Origin: Subdoligranulum sp. CAG:314
GTDB lineage: Bacteria; Bacillota; Clostridia; Christensenellales; CAG-314
DNA: 26,728 bases
Assembly: GCA_000437915.1 (NCBI GenBank)
Contig: FR900996.1
Location: 1-26,728, forward strand
Direction: 5' to 3'
The notes beneath the pieces are model-generated. The model saw nothing but the letters and a program-made list of their open reading frames with translations. It was not told the origin of the DNA and made no database searches. Positions 6,218 through 14,400 of the stretch are shown piece by piece. How positions within the stretch are numbered: the first letter of the stretch is position 1; the number at the start of each line of letters is the position of its first letter. The position numbers and the translations under genes are program-made.

Positions 6218-6526
6218 ATGGAAGTAGCTGCAAAAAAAGAATCCAACAATCTTGTCATTTTTCTAATCGGCGAACTGGACGAATACACGGCTCCTTATAC
6301 CAGAAGCGCCATAGACAAGGCGTTGGACGGTTACAAAAGCGCGGATATAATCTTCGACTTGTCGGGGCTTACGTTTATGGACAGCACGGGAATAGGTGTG
6401 CTTATCTCCAAATACAAGCAGCTTAAAGGCGCGGACAGCAGACTTTACGTAAGAAAGCCGTCCAAAAGTATAGACAAAATTTTTAATATGGCAGGATTGT
6501 ATTCAATAATGCCGAAAATCAGTTAA
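6218..6526 (+). CDS. spoIIAA: Anti-sigma-F factor antagonist (anti-anti-sigma, STAS domain)
   Basis: SpoIIAA frees sigma-F in the forespore by binding SpoIIAB, and it is switched off when SpoIIAB phosphorylates it. The 102-residue protein is a single STAS domain. The phosphorylatable serine is Ser56 in TFMDSTGIGVLIS, equivalent to Ser58 of Bacillus. The frame is open to 6188, but AAGGAGG at 6206-6212 sets the start at 6218. It is the first gene of spoIIAA-spoIIAB-sigF, with spoIIAB starting 13 bases downstream. Confidence 0.95.
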   Translation: MEVAAKKESNNLVIFLIGELDEYTAPYTRSAIDKALDGYKSADIIFDLSGLTFMDSTGIGVLISKYKQLKGADSRLYVRKPSKSIDKIFNMAGLYSIMPKIS

Positions 6527-6539
6527 AGGAGTTTTGAAA

Positions 6540-7013
6540 ATGAAATACGACAACGAAATGACTCTTACCGTTTCCTCCAAATCCTGCAACGAAAGCTTTG
6601 CGCGAAGCGCCGTGGGCGCTTTTTGCGCGCAGTTAAATCCGACCATCGAGGAAATCGGAGACATAAAGACGGCGGTCAGCGAGGCGGTTACCAATTCTAT
6701 TGTTCACGGATACAATTACGAAGAAAACGGCAAGATAGACATATGGGTGGGACTCAACGTGGAGAAAAACGCCGTCTATATCAAAATCTGCGACCACGGC
6801 AAGGGAATACCCGACGTGGCAAAAGCCATGCAGCCGTTTTTCACCTCGTGTCTGACAGACGAAAGGTCGGGAATGGGATTTACGGTTATGCAGGCGTTTA
6901 CCGACGAGCTGAATGTAAAATCTGAGCTTGGAAAGGGGACTACGGTAAAAATGCGCAAAATAATCGGCGCCTGCGAAGAAGCCGAAAATCTGGAGAGTGA
7001 GGCTAATGTTTGA
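6540..7013 (+). CDS. spoIIAB: Anti-sigma-F factor, serine kinase
   Basis: SpoIIAB binds and inhibits sigma-F and phosphorylates SpoIIAA. The 157-residue GHKL-fold protein shows the N-box EAVTNSIVHGY (Glu48, Asn52), the G1 box DHGKGIPD (85-92) and the G2 box RSGMGFTVM (109-117), all intact. The AAAGGAG at 6525-6531 supports the ATG at 6540 rather than the in-frame TTG at 6534, which would sit too close to it. The last eight bases overlap the start of sigF, which suggests translational coupling and balanced anti-sigma to sigma ratios. Confidence 0.95.
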   Translation: MKYDNEMTLTVSSKSCNESFARSAVGAFCAQLNPTIEEIGDIKTAVSEAVTNSIVHGYNYEENGKIDIWVGLNVEKNAVYIKICDHGKGIPDVAKAMQPFFTSCLTDERSGMGFTVMQAFTDELNVKSELGKGTTVKMRKIIGACEEAENLESEANV

Positions 7014-7731
7014 CCATGACGTAACTATGGAACTGATTCGCCGCGCTCAGCAGGGCGACGAACAAGCTAAAACCAGACTCATAGAGGAAAACACGCCTCT
7101 GCTTAAAAGCATAATCAGGCGCTATGTGGGCAAGGGCGTCGAATATGACGATTTGTTTCAGATTTCAAGCGTAGGACTGCTTAAAGCAATCAACAATTTT
7201 TCTTTGGAGTATAACGTAAAATTTTCCACTTACGCCGTCCCTATGGTGCTGGGAGAAGTAAAAAGATTTCTCAGAGACGACGGCTATGTCAAGGTATCGC
7301 GCTCTGTCAAAACTCAGGCAAACAAAATCAATCAGTGGGTGGAGGCTTATCGCAAGACTCATCAGAACGAGCCGTCGGTGGAGGAAATCGCGGCGGAGTT
7401 CGGGCTGGATACAAGCGAAGTCGTTTTTATTATGGACTCCACGAAAATTCCCGTTTCTCTGTTTGAAAAAATCAACGATTCGGACGACAAGTCCCTTTGT
7501 CTTATGGATAAAATTCCTTCTCAGACCAAGGACGAAGACCTTATAGACAGAGTAATACTGAAAGCCGTCATAAAGGAACTGACGCAAAGAGAAAAGAAAA
7601 TTATTATCATGCGATATTTCAGAGATATGACTCAAAGCGATATAGCAAAACAGCTGGGGGTGTCGCAGGTTCAGGTTTCAAGACTTGAAAACAAAATACT
7701 TGAAAAAATCAAAGCTAAATTTTCAGTTTAG
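7006..7731 (+). CDS. sigF: Forespore sigma factor sigma-F
   Basis: This 241-residue sigma-70 family factor directs early forespore transcription. Region 2 (RRYVGKGVEYDDLFQISSVGLLKAI, then FSTYAVPMVLGEVKRFLRD), region 3 (PSVEEIAAEFGL) and the region 4 helix-turn-helix (MTQSDIAKQLGVSQVQVSRLENKIL) are complete. It could be confused with sigma-G by sequence alone, but its place after spoIIAA-spoIIAB identifies sigma-F (spoIIAC). The ATG at 7006 lies inside the end of spoIIAB behind GTGAGG, and the in-frame GTG at 6997 is less likely. The stop codon merges with the terminator stem. Confidence 0.95.
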   Translation: MFDHDVTMELIRRAQQGDEQAKTRLIEENTPLLKSIIRRYVGKGVEYDDLFQISSVGLLKAINNFSLEYNVKFSTYAVPMVLGEVKRFLRDDGYVKVSRSVKTQANKINQWVEAYRKTHQNEPSVEEIAAEFGLDTSEVVFIMDSTKIPVSLFEKINDSDDKSLCLMDKIPSQTKDEDLIDRVILKAVIKELTQREKKIIIMRYFRDMTQSDIAKQLGVSQVQVSRLENKILEKIKAKFSV

Positions 7732-7756
7732 GAGTCCGAAAGACTCCTTTTTTTTA
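7730..7756 (+). terminator. Terminator of the spoIIA operon
   Basis: AGGAGTC (7730-7736), a CGAAA loop, GACTCCT and a run of T are present. The left arm includes the last two bases of the sigF stop codon. The A/T-rich gap from here to 7860 gave no convincing sigma-F or sigma-G promoter. Confidence 0.92.
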
Positions 7757-7879
7757 TTTGAAAATTGAAAAATTCGGCAATTATATAATATTATTACAGA
7801 AATAGTGAGCTGTAATTTATTTTTTTATATTAGTTTAAAATCGAATTTAGAGGAAAAAATAAATCAAGAGGTGTTTGCT

Positions 7880-7978
7880 ATGAAGACAGAACCTTTTGCC
7901 GAATTTGAAAAAAATATAGATTGCCGGGAAATAAGGTACAACGACAAATCGCCAAAACAGACAAGGAGAAGAACATGA
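7880..7978 (+). CDS. Short 32-codon ORF coupled to spoVAC, unknown function
   Basis: An ATG at 7880 preceded by AAGAGGTG opens a 32-codon frame, MKTEPFAEFEKNIDCREIRY followed by a basic end (KQTRRRT). Its TGA overlaps the spoVAC ATG as ATGA. It has no membrane segment, one Cys, an acidic first half and a basic second half. I recognise no family. It sits where Bacillus has spoVAA and spoVAB, but nothing in it resembles them. It could be a leader peptide that loads ribosomes onto spoVAC, a small sporulation protein, or chance. The ribosome site and exact stop-start overlap argue that it is translated. Confidence 0.5.
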   Translation: MKTEPFAEFEKNIDCREIRYNDKSPKQTRRRT

Positions 7979-8445
7979 GCAAAAAGACTGCGGATGATTT
8001 TGTTGAAATAGACAAATCCAATTATAAGGAGTACGTTTTCGTCAAGTCGCCCAAATCCAAGCATTGGAAAAATATGATGTGGGCGTTTTTAATCGGAGGC
8101 GCGATATGCGTTCTCGGACAGTGCTTTATCGAATTGTACGTCTGGCTGGGAATCGTGCGCGAAGAGGCAAGCGTGCTCGCATCGGCAACTCTCGTTGCGC
8201 TTGCAGCGATTTTTACCGGTATAGGTATTTACGACAAGCTGGGCAGATTCGCAGGGGCGGGCAGCACAATTCCGATTACGGGATTTTCCAATGCGGTGGT
8301 TGCGCCTGCGCTTGAATTTCGCTGTGAAGGCATGATATACGGGCTCGGCGCGAAAATGTTTCTCGTTGCAGGACCTGTCGTGGTCAACGGCGTCGCCGTT
8401 TCGATAGTGATTGCGTTGATAACTCTTATCGTGGGAGGGTTTTGA
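7975..8445 (+). CDS. spoVAC: Stage V sporulation protein AC, dipicolinic acid channel subunit
   Basis: SpoVAC is a membrane protein of the forespore inner membrane channel that takes up Ca2+-dipicolinic acid during sporulation and releases it in germination. The 156-residue protein has a basic soluble N-terminus (about 1-30) and then four or more hydrophobic segments with the family pattern WAFLIGGAICVLGQ, FAGAGSTIPITGFSNAVVAPALE and a glycine-rich last helix. AAGGAG precedes the ATG. The stop lies one base before the spoVAD ATG. It heads the conserved spoVAC-D-E trio, and together with the preceding spoIIA operon this matches the gene order of spore-formers. Confidence 0.95.
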   Translation: MSKKTADDFVEIDKSNYKEYVFVKSPKSKHWKNMMWAFLIGGAICVLGQCFIELYVWLGIVREEASVLASATLVALAAIFTGIGIYDKLGRFAGAGSTIPITGFSNAVVAPALEFRCEGMIYGLGAKMFLVAGPVVVNGVAVSIVIALITLIVGGF

Positions 8446-8446
8446 A

Positions 8447-9511
8447 ATGGGCACAAACATAGAAACCTCTTTAAAAAAGCGCACGATTTATTTCGACAGG
8501 GTTTTCTGGCAGGAGGGCTTTGCATTGGCAGGTCCCAAGGAGCTTAAAGGAAAGCTCGGAGACAAATTCGACTTTACGTTAATCAACGACAAATTCGACC
8601 AAGATACCTTTGAAAAAGCCGAGAGAAAAATGTTTGAAACCGCGCTCGACGGACTGCTCGCAAAGTCAAAAAAGCTGCCGATTGAAATCGACGTCGTGCT
8701 TGGCGGAGACCTTTTGAACCAGTGCGTTTCAACGTCGTTTGCCATGAGAAAATCAAGCGCGTCCTTTCTCGGACTTTACAACGCCTGCGGAACTTACGCC
8801 GAAAGCATGATTCTCGGAGCCGCCCTTGTGGACAAGTTTTTGGACAATGCCGTTTGCGTAAGCGGAAGTCATTTTTCAAGCGCCGAACGACAGTACCGTT
8901 ATCCTTTGGAGCTTGGCGTTCTCAGGTCTCCCATGACGCAGTGGACCTGCACGGGCGTGGGATGTTCGCTTTTGAGCAGAGAAAAATCTGAAAACGCTCC
9001 GCGAATTGTTTCGGCTACAATGGGGCGGGTTATCGATTTCGGAATAAAAGACGTCAACAATATGGGCGCCGCCATGGCTCCCGCGGCAAAGGATACGTTG
9101 TCGCAGTATTTTTCGGACACGGGGAAAACGCCCGACGATTTCGATTTGATACTTACGGGCGATTTGGGCAAGCTCGGCAAGGATATTCTTATCGACCTCA
9201 TGGAGCGCGAGGGCGTCGATTTGACAAAAAATTACGCGGATTGCGGAGCGGCGCTTTATTACGAAAAACAAAAAACCTATCAGGGCGGAAGCGGCGCGGC
9301 TTGCAGCGCAATCGTTGCAAACGGAATAGTTCTGGACAATCTGAGAAAAGGGCAGATGAAAAACGTGCTGCTTATCGGAACGGGCGCTCTGATGAGTCCC
9401 CTGACCGCCTTTCAGGGGGAAAGCATTCCGTCAATCGCGCACTGTATAGAAATTTGCGCGGAAAATTTTGATTCGGAGGGAACTCAAAATGCTGTGGCTG
9501 ACATTTCTTAA
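8447..9511 (+). CDS. spoVAD: Stage V sporulation protein AD, dipicolinic acid-binding thiolase-fold protein
   Basis: SpoVAD is the soluble, thiolase-like member of the spoVA complex and binds dipicolinic acid at the inner membrane. The 354-residue protein shows the family segments FDRVFWQEGFALAGPKELKG, VVLGGDLLNQC, FLGLYNACGTYAESM and GKLGKDIL. The condensing-enzyme fold is recognisable, and the protein is not a metabolic synthase. The GGGAGGG before the ATG is strong. The last 23 bases overlap spoVAE, so the C-terminal residues (GTQNAVADIS) are encoded over the next gene's start. Confidence 0.95.
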   Translation: MGTNIETSLKKRTIYFDRVFWQEGFALAGPKELKGKLGDKFDFTLINDKFDQDTFEKAERKMFETALDGLLAKSKKLPIEIDVVLGGDLLNQCVSTSFAMRKSSASFLGLYNACGTYAESMILGAALVDKFLDNAVCVSGSHFSSAERQYRYPLELGVLRSPMTQWTCTGVGCSLLSREKSENAPRIVSATMGRVIDFGIKDVNNMGAAMAPAAKDTLSQYFSDTGKTPDDFDLILTGDLGKLGKDILIDLMEREGVDLTKNYADCGAALYYEKQKTYQGGSGAACSAIVANGIVLDNLRKGQMKNVLLIGTGALMSPLTAFQGESIPSIAHCIEICAENFDSEGTQNAVADIS

Positions 9512-9857
9512 AGCATTTGTGGTCGGAGGGGCTATCTGTCTTATCGGACAAATCATAATAAATTGGACCCACCTGACAAACGGAAAAATACTCGTAATTT
9601 TTCTTTTGGCGGGCGCCGTGCTGCAAGGCTTCGGAGTTTACGAATATCTGATAAAATGGGCGGGCGCGGGAGCAAGCGTGCCCATAAGCGGATTTGGCTA
9701 CGCACTGGTAAAGGGCGCGGTGGAAGCGGCAAAAACAGACGGCGTGGTGGGCGCTTTTACCGGCGGACTTGCCGCCTGCGCAACCGGAGTATCCGTTGCG
9801 ATTTTCTTCGGTTATCTCGTCGCGCTGATTTTCAAACCGCGTACAAAAACCTTCTGA
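9489..9857 (+). CDS. spoVAE: Stage V sporulation protein AE, dipicolinic acid channel subunit
   Basis: This 122-residue membrane protein is the partner of SpoVAC and resembles it (FVVGGAICLIGQ, WAGAGASVPISGFGYALVKGA), with about four hydrophobic segments. The ATG at 9489 lies inside the end of spoVAD behind GGAGGG. The frame is open to an upstream ATT-type start at 9468 that has no ribosome site. The 23-base overlap with spoVAD points to translational coupling. The tail is basic (KPRTKTF). It corresponds in length to SpoVAEb of Bacillus. Confidence 0.94.
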   Translation: MLWLTFLKAFVVGGAICLIGQIIINWTHLTNGKILVIFLLAGAVLQGFGVYEYLIKWAGAGASVPISGFGYALVKGAVEAAKTDGVVGAFTGGLAACATGVSVAIFFGYLVALIFKPRTKTF

Positions 9858-9920
9858 TTTGGGCGGGACAAGCACAAAATCTCCTGTTACGGAATAAAAT
9901 AGTGTGAAAGGAGAGCGACT

Positions 9921-10601
9921 GTGCATACGAAACGCGCCGCAAAGAAAAGCGGAAAACTGAGAAAGCTTCGCAGAGGCTTTATTTTGCTCGTGCTGCTTAT
10001 TGCGATAGTCGTTCTTGTAATTTACACCTTGAACTCTGTGGGACCCGTAATCGTGTCCGTAAGCGAAGCAAGAATACGCGCCTTGACTACGTCTGCCGTC
10101 AACAGCGCGATATTTGAAGTTATGACCGAGCCTACGAAATACAGCGAGCTTATCACAATACAGAAGGACGACGCGGGCAACATAACTCTGATAGAGGCAA
10201 ACGCCATAGTCATCAACAACCTTGCGCGCGAAATGGCAAAACAAACGGAAACCTACATGGAGGCAATCGGAGAACAGGTAATTAAAATACCTGTCGGCAC
10301 TCTGTCGGGCAGTCCGCTGCTTTCGGGCAAAGGTCCCAAGGTGACAGTCAAGGTAGTGCCTGTCGGCTCGGTAAAATGTCATTTCGTTTCGGAATTCGAA
10401 GAAGCGGGCATAAACCAATCCAGGCACAAAATTTACCTTGACATAATAACCAATGTGTCCATAATTCTGCCCACATCTCAAACTACGGTAAAAACAAACA
10501 CTCCGGTGCTTGTTTGCGAAAGCATCATAGTGGGAAAGGTGCCGGACACCTATTTCAACGTAGGCTCAATCGGAGGCAGCAATTTGGATTTGCTCCCTTG
10601 A
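9921..10601 (+). CDS. yunB: Sporulation protein YunB
   Basis: YunB is a conserved membrane-anchored protein of spore-formers, expressed in the mother cell in Bacillus, whose biochemical role is not settled. The 226-residue protein has a very basic N-terminus (KRAAKKSGKLRKLRR), one membrane segment (about residues 20-38) and an external domain with the family features SVSEARIRALTTSAVN, VPVGSVKCHFVSEFEEAGINQSRHKIYL and a Val/Thr-rich end. The start is GTG, set by AAAGGAG ending eight bases earlier. It lies 63 bases after spoVAE. A separate mother-cell promoter in that gap would be expected, but none was recognised. Confidence 0.9.
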   Translation: MHTKRAAKKSGKLRKLRRGFILLVLLIAIVVLVIYTLNSVGPVIVSVSEARIRALTTSAVNSAIFEVMTEPTKYSELITIQKDDAGNITLIEANAIVINNLAREMAKQTETYMEAIGEQVIKIPVGTLSGSPLLSGKGPKVTVKVVPVGSVKCHFVSEFEEAGINQSRHKIYLDIITNVSIILPTSQTTVKTNTPVLVCESIIVGKVPDTYFNVGSIGGSNLDLLP

Positions 10602-10614
10602 CAATGGGTTGTCG

Positions 10615-10643
10615 AACGGGCGCTTGAAGCGCCCGTTTTGATT
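10615..10643 (+). terminator. Terminator after yunB
   Basis: The long perfect stem ACGGGCGCT / AGCGCCCGT with a TGA loop is followed by TTTTGATTT. This is the strongest hairpin in the window and separates the sporulation block from the pheS operon. Confidence 0.92.
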
Positions 10644-10670
10644 TAAGTTTTTGCAATTACTTTAAAATAC

Positions 10671-10699
10671 TTGAAAAATTTTACTACTTGTGCTAAAAT
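10671..10699 (+). promoter_or_regulatory. Promoter of the pheS T-box operon
   Basis: A -35 TTGAAA (10671-10676), a 17-bp spacer and a -10 TAAAAT (10694-10699) are present, with an extended TG at 10691-10692. Confidence 0.8.
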
Positions 10700-10717
10700 A
10701 TAAAAAATAAAAAAGAC

Positions 10718-10952
10718 TGTGACCAAGCATAAGAATTGCGTGCAGGAGACCTTTCAGAGAGCAGCCGTTTGGTGCGAGGCTTGCGGGAAGCGCGCAAAAG
10801 ATATTCACTTGCGAGTTCGGCGCGTGAGTCTTAAAAAGAGGTAGCCCGCTGCGGAAACGGCTCCGTAATGCCTAAAACAAGGTCGAGCTTTCGACGAAAT
10901 CAGGTGGTACCACGAAAATTTTCGTCCTGACATTTTTTGTCGGGACTTTTTT
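10718..10952 (+). ncRNA. T-box leader, phenylalanine specific
   Basis: The leader upstream of pheS has the Stem I AGAGAG motif (10756-10761), a specifier region in which TTC (10804-10806) is followed by A, and the canonical T-box AGGTGGTACCACG (10902-10914). The terminator follows, GTCCTGAC/GTCGGGAC with a T-run (10924-10952). UUC pairs with the GAA anticodon of tRNA-Phe. The TGGT of the T-box can pair with the ACCA end of that tRNA, whose discriminator is A in this same window. Uncharged tRNA-Phe should stabilise the antiterminator and allow transcription of pheS and the genes behind it. Confidence 0.93.
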
Positions 10953-10983
10953 CAATATAAAATCCAGAACGGAGAAGATGTAA

Positions 10984-12003
10984 ATGAAAGCCAAAATTGC
11001 AGATATTGCAAAAAGATTCAGAGAAGAAATTGCTAAGTGCTCCGATTTCGACTCCCTACAAACAATAAAGGTAAAATTTTTGGGTAAGAGCGGAGAGCTT
11101 ACGGGACAATTGAAGTGCATGAAGGAGCTGCCTCCGGAAGAACGTCCGGCTTTCGGCAGTCTGGTAAACAGCGTAAAGCAGGAGCTTGAACAGCTTTATG
11201 CGCAGACTGCGGAGCGTCTTAAAATAAGCGCGCTCGAAGCCAGACTCGAATCGGAGAAGGAAGACATAACAATCGAAAAAAAGCTTTCTTGCCGCGGCAC
11301 GATTCACCCCATAAACAAGGTAACCGACGAAATCGTCGATATGTTTGTCGGTTTGGGCTTCAAAACGGTGGAGGGGCCTGAAATCGAAACGGATTATTAC
11401 AATTTTCAGGCGTTGAATCTTCCTGCCGACCATCCTGCGCGCGATATGCAGGACACCTTTTACGTCGCGCCAGGACTTTTGCTGCGCTCGCAGACGTCGC
11501 CCAATCAGGTAAGGGTTATGGAAAAGGAAAAAGCGCCCATAAAAATTTTGTGTCCGGGCAAGGTATACAGGTCCGACAGCGACGCTTCGCACTCTCCCAT
11601 CTTCCATCAGATAGAAGGTCTTGTTGTGGACAAAAATCTTTCGTTGTGCGACCTTAAAGGTTGTCTTGAATTTATGGCTCGCAGGCTGTTCGACGACGAT
11701 ACCCGCATAAGATTCAGACCGTCTTATTTCCCTTTTACGGAACCAAGCGTGGAAGTGGACGTAACTTGCTCGAACTGTCACGGAAAAGGATGTCCGCTGT
11801 GCAAATATACGGGATGGATTGAAATACTCGGCGCGGGCATGGTGCATCCCAATGTATTGGAAAACTGCGGCGTCGACAGCAAAAAATTCAACGGTTTCGC
11901 TTTCGGAGTAGGTATCGAGCGTATTGCCATAATAAAATACGGAATACCTGATATACGGTTGTTTTACGAAAACGACGTCAGATTTTTGAAGCAGTTTAAA
12001 TAG
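10984..12003 (+). CDS. pheS: Phenylalanine-tRNA ligase alpha subunit
   Basis: This is the catalytic subunit of the alpha2-beta2 synthetase that charges tRNA-Phe. At 339 residues it has the usual length. An N-terminal coiled-coil arm (about 1-85) precedes the class II core. VEGPEIETDYYNFQALNLP with HPARDMQDTFYV, the motif 2 region (KVYRSDSDASHSPIFHQIEGLVVD), FPFTEPSVEVDV and motif 3 (GFAFGVGIERIAIIKYGI) are intact. A Cys-rich CSNCHGKGCPLC segment lies where many bacterial PheS proteins have one. A GGAG site precedes the ATG. The gene is controlled by the T-box leader, and pheT starts 9 bases downstream. Confidence 0.97.
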   Translation: MKAKIADIAKRFREEIAKCSDFDSLQTIKVKFLGKSGELTGQLKCMKELPPEERPAFGSLVNSVKQELEQLYAQTAERLKISALEARLESEKEDITIEKKLSCRGTIHPINKVTDEIVDMFVGLGFKTVEGPEIETDYYNFQALNLPADHPARDMQDTFYVAPGLLLRSQTSPNQVRVMEKEKAPIKILCPGKVYRSDSDASHSPIFHQIEGLVVDKNLSLCDLKGCLEFMARRLFDDDTRIRFRPSYFPFTEPSVEVDVTCSNCHGKGCPLCKYTGWIEILGAGMVHPNVLENCGVDSKKFNGFAFGVGIERIAIIKYGIPDIRLFYENDVRFLKQFK

Positions 12004-12012
12004 GAGGATAAA

Positions 12013-14400
12013 ATGAAAATTCCGGTTTCTTGGCTAAAAGATTTTGTGGATTTGGAAAATATAACGGTAAATCGGCTTTGCGAAGCGCTCGTGTCCGTCG
12101 GGTTTGAGGTGGAGGAGGTAATTGAGCTCGGCAGAGAAATAAGCAACGTCGTGGTGGGCGAAATTATATCTATGGAAAAACACCCCGACGCGGACAAGCT
12201 TAAAGTATGCAGGGTTGACGTAGGAAAGGAAGTTTTGCAGATTGTGACCGCCGCTACCAACGTGAAAACGGGCGACAAGATACCTTTGGCGCTGAACGGA
12301 GCAACGCTTGCGGGCGGTACCGTGATAAAGAACGGCAAGCTTCGCGGTGTGGCTTCAAACGGAATGATGTGCGGCGGCGAAGAATTGGGTATTTGCGAGG
12401 ACCAATATGCAGGCGCGTCTGTGGACGGAGTTCTTATTCTCGAACAGAATGCAGAAGTAGGCAGGGACATAAAGGAAATCGTCGGATTGGATGAGTGCGT
12501 TATAGACGTTGCCGTCACATTCAACCGTCCCGACTGCAACAGCGTCGTCGGTATTGCAAGAGAGGCAGCAGTCGCATTGGGAAGAAAATTCACGCCTCCC
12601 GAAACGGATTTCGAAACCGTTGAGGAAATATCGACGAGGCAGTACGTAAACGTGGATGTTCGCGACGCCGAGCTTTGCCCCGCTTACTTTATGCAGGCGG
12701 CGGAAGTCAAAATAGAACCGTCTCCCTTGTGGATGCGCAGACGCCTCCATGCTGCGGGCTTGCGCGGTATAAACAATATAGTTGACGTGACTAACTACGT
12801 CCTGCTTGAAGTAGGTCAGCCCATGCACGCGTTCGATTACAAGGAAATATCCGACAAAACCATTGTTGTCCGCCGCGCAAGGAAAGGGGAAACCATTATT
12901 CCTTTGAATGAAAAGGAATACGGGCTTGACGAAAACATACTTGTTATAGCGGACAAATCGCGCCCCGTGGGACTTGCCGGGGTGATGGGCGGACTCAATT
13001 CGGGTATAAAACCCGATACGTCCACAGTGTTGTTGGAAGCTGCCGAATTTAACAGAGAAAACATACGCCGCACAAGCCGCAGGCTGGGCATTCGCTCGGA
13101 TTCGTCGGCACGTTTTGAAAAAGGCGTAGACTCCTGCACGGCGCATTTGGGACTTATGCGCGCGCTTCACCTCATTTCAAAATTAAAATGCGGAAGAATT
13201 GCCGCCGACACAATCGAAAGCCTGTCGCATGAGATAAAGGAACGCGAAATCAAATTCCATTATTCGAGAGTAAAAAACCTGCTAGGAATAGACATACCTC
13301 AAAGCGAGAGTAAAAAAATACTTGAAAATCTCGGCATAAAAACCGTATTTGAAGGTCAGACGTTGAAATGTTTTGCGCCGGCGTACCGTAGGGATTTGGA
13401 AAGCGACTGCGACATAATCGAAGAAATCATCAGGGTTTACGGATACGACAAAATAGTTTCCTCCTATCTGGAAAACACAGTGCCGACTTACGGAGGAAAA
13501 ACATCGGCGCAGGAACTGTGCGACAGAGTAAAAAATATTGCCGTCGGTCTCGGCTACAATCAGATAACGACTTATTCTTTCGGAGGCAAGCAATTTTTCG
13601 ACAAAGCGGTTTCGGACGGAAACTCCGACAGCGAAAAATGTATCAAAATAGTGAATCCTTTGGGCGAAGAATTGAGTCTTATGCGTCGTTCCCTGATTGC
13701 GCACATGTGCGAAGCCCTGTCAGTCAACCTCAGCAGAAAAAACGAAAATCTCTCCTTGTTTGAAATCGCCAAAGTTTATCTTGCCGAGAATCTTCCCTTG
13801 ACGGAACTGCCGGAAGAAAGGGAAACGCTTTGCATGGCTACTGACGTCGGAGACTTTTTCAAACTCAAATCGGATGTAATGACGCTTCTCGACAACTTCA
13901 ACGTTGACGCCGTCTTTACCCGCAGCGTCGTCAAATGCCTGCATCCCGGCATAAGCGCCGACATAACGGACGAAAACGGAAATTGCTTGGGCTTTCTCGG
14001 AGAATTGCATCCCACGGTATGCGCAAATTTTGAAATAAACAAACGCGTATATGTTGCCCAAATAGATTTGGAAAAGTTAAAGGAATCAAAAAAGCAAAAG
14101 TCCAAATATGTTCCGATTCCGAGATATCCGTCCGTTGACAGAGATATTGCCGTCGTCGTGAATGTAGACGTTGCGGCGGCAGACGTCATAGATACGATAA
14201 AACAAAGCTGCAAGCTGTGCGAATCGGTCGAGCTTTTCGACGTATATCGCGGAGAACAGATAGGAAAAGACGAAAAAAGCATGGCGCTTTCGCTGAAATT
14301 CAGGAACAAAGACAAAACTCTTAACGACGAGGAAGTAGAGCCTCAGATAAAGCGCGCTTTGCGCGCTTTGGGAGAGCGTTTCAATGCGAGACTCCGCTGA
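12013..14400 (+). CDS. pheT: Phenylalanine-tRNA ligase beta subunit
   Basis: This is the large subunit of PheRS, 795 residues, full length. In order are an N-terminal EMAP-like tRNA-binding domain (EISNVVVGEIISMEKHPDADKLKVC, about 43-150), the B3/B4 editing domain that clears Tyr-tRNA(Phe) (about 200-400), the B5 domain, the catalytic-like core (LVNPLGEELSLMR type region, here IVNPLGEELSLMRRSL), and the C-terminal FDX-ACB anticodon-binding domain (YPSVDRDIAVVV...VELFDVYRG). It has an AGGAGG site before the ATG. Its last 17 bases overlap the next gene. Confidence 0.97.
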   Translation: MKIPVSWLKDFVDLENITVNRLCEALVSVGFEVEEVIELGREISNVVVGEIISMEKHPDADKLKVCRVDVGKEVLQIVTAATNVKTGDKIPLALNGATLAGGTVIKNGKLRGVASNGMMCGGEELGICEDQYAGASVDGVLILEQNAEVGRDIKEIVGLDECVIDVAVTFNRPDCNSVVGIAREAAVALGRKFTPPETDFETVEEISTRQYVNVDVRDAELCPAYFMQAAEVKIEPSPLWMRRRLHAAGLRGINNIVDVTNYVLLEVGQPMHAFDYKEISDKTIVVRRARKGETIIPLNEKEYGLDENILVIADKSRPVGLAGVMGGLNSGIKPDTSTVLLEAAEFNRENIRRTSRRLGIRSDSSARFEKGVDSCTAHLGLMRALHLISKLKCGRIAADTIESLSHEIKEREIKFHYSRVKNLLGIDIPQSESKKILENLGIKTVFEGQTLKCFAPAYRRDLESDCDIIEEIIRVYGYDKIVSSYLENTVPTYGGKTSAQELCDRVKNIAVGLGYNQITTYSFGGKQFFDKAVSDGNSDSEKCIKIVNPLGEELSLMRRSLIAHMCEALSVNLSRKNENLSLFEIAKVYLAENLPLTELPEERETLCMATDVGDFFKLKSDVMTLLDNFNVDAVFTRSVVKCLHPGISADITDENGNCLGFLGELHPTVCANFEINKRVYVAQIDLEKLKESKKQKSKYVPIPRYPSVDRDIAVVVNVDVAAADVIDTIKQSCKLCESVELFDVYRGEQIGKDEKSMALSLKFRNKDKTLNDEEVEPQIKRALRALGERFNARLR

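Noticed and set aside
7757..7860. Sigma-F or sigma-G promoter before the spoVA genes
   Set aside because: TATATTA and TATAATA resemble the -10 element, but no -35 match at the right spacing was found. One must exist, but I cannot place it.
9372..10481. Long minus-strand open frame (369 codons) opposite spoVAD end, spoVAE and yunB
   Set aside because: It lies antisense to three well-supported genes, its translation is low-complexity in Tyr, Arg, Cys and His with no recognisable domain, and it has no ribosome site. It is a shadow of codon bias on the other strand.
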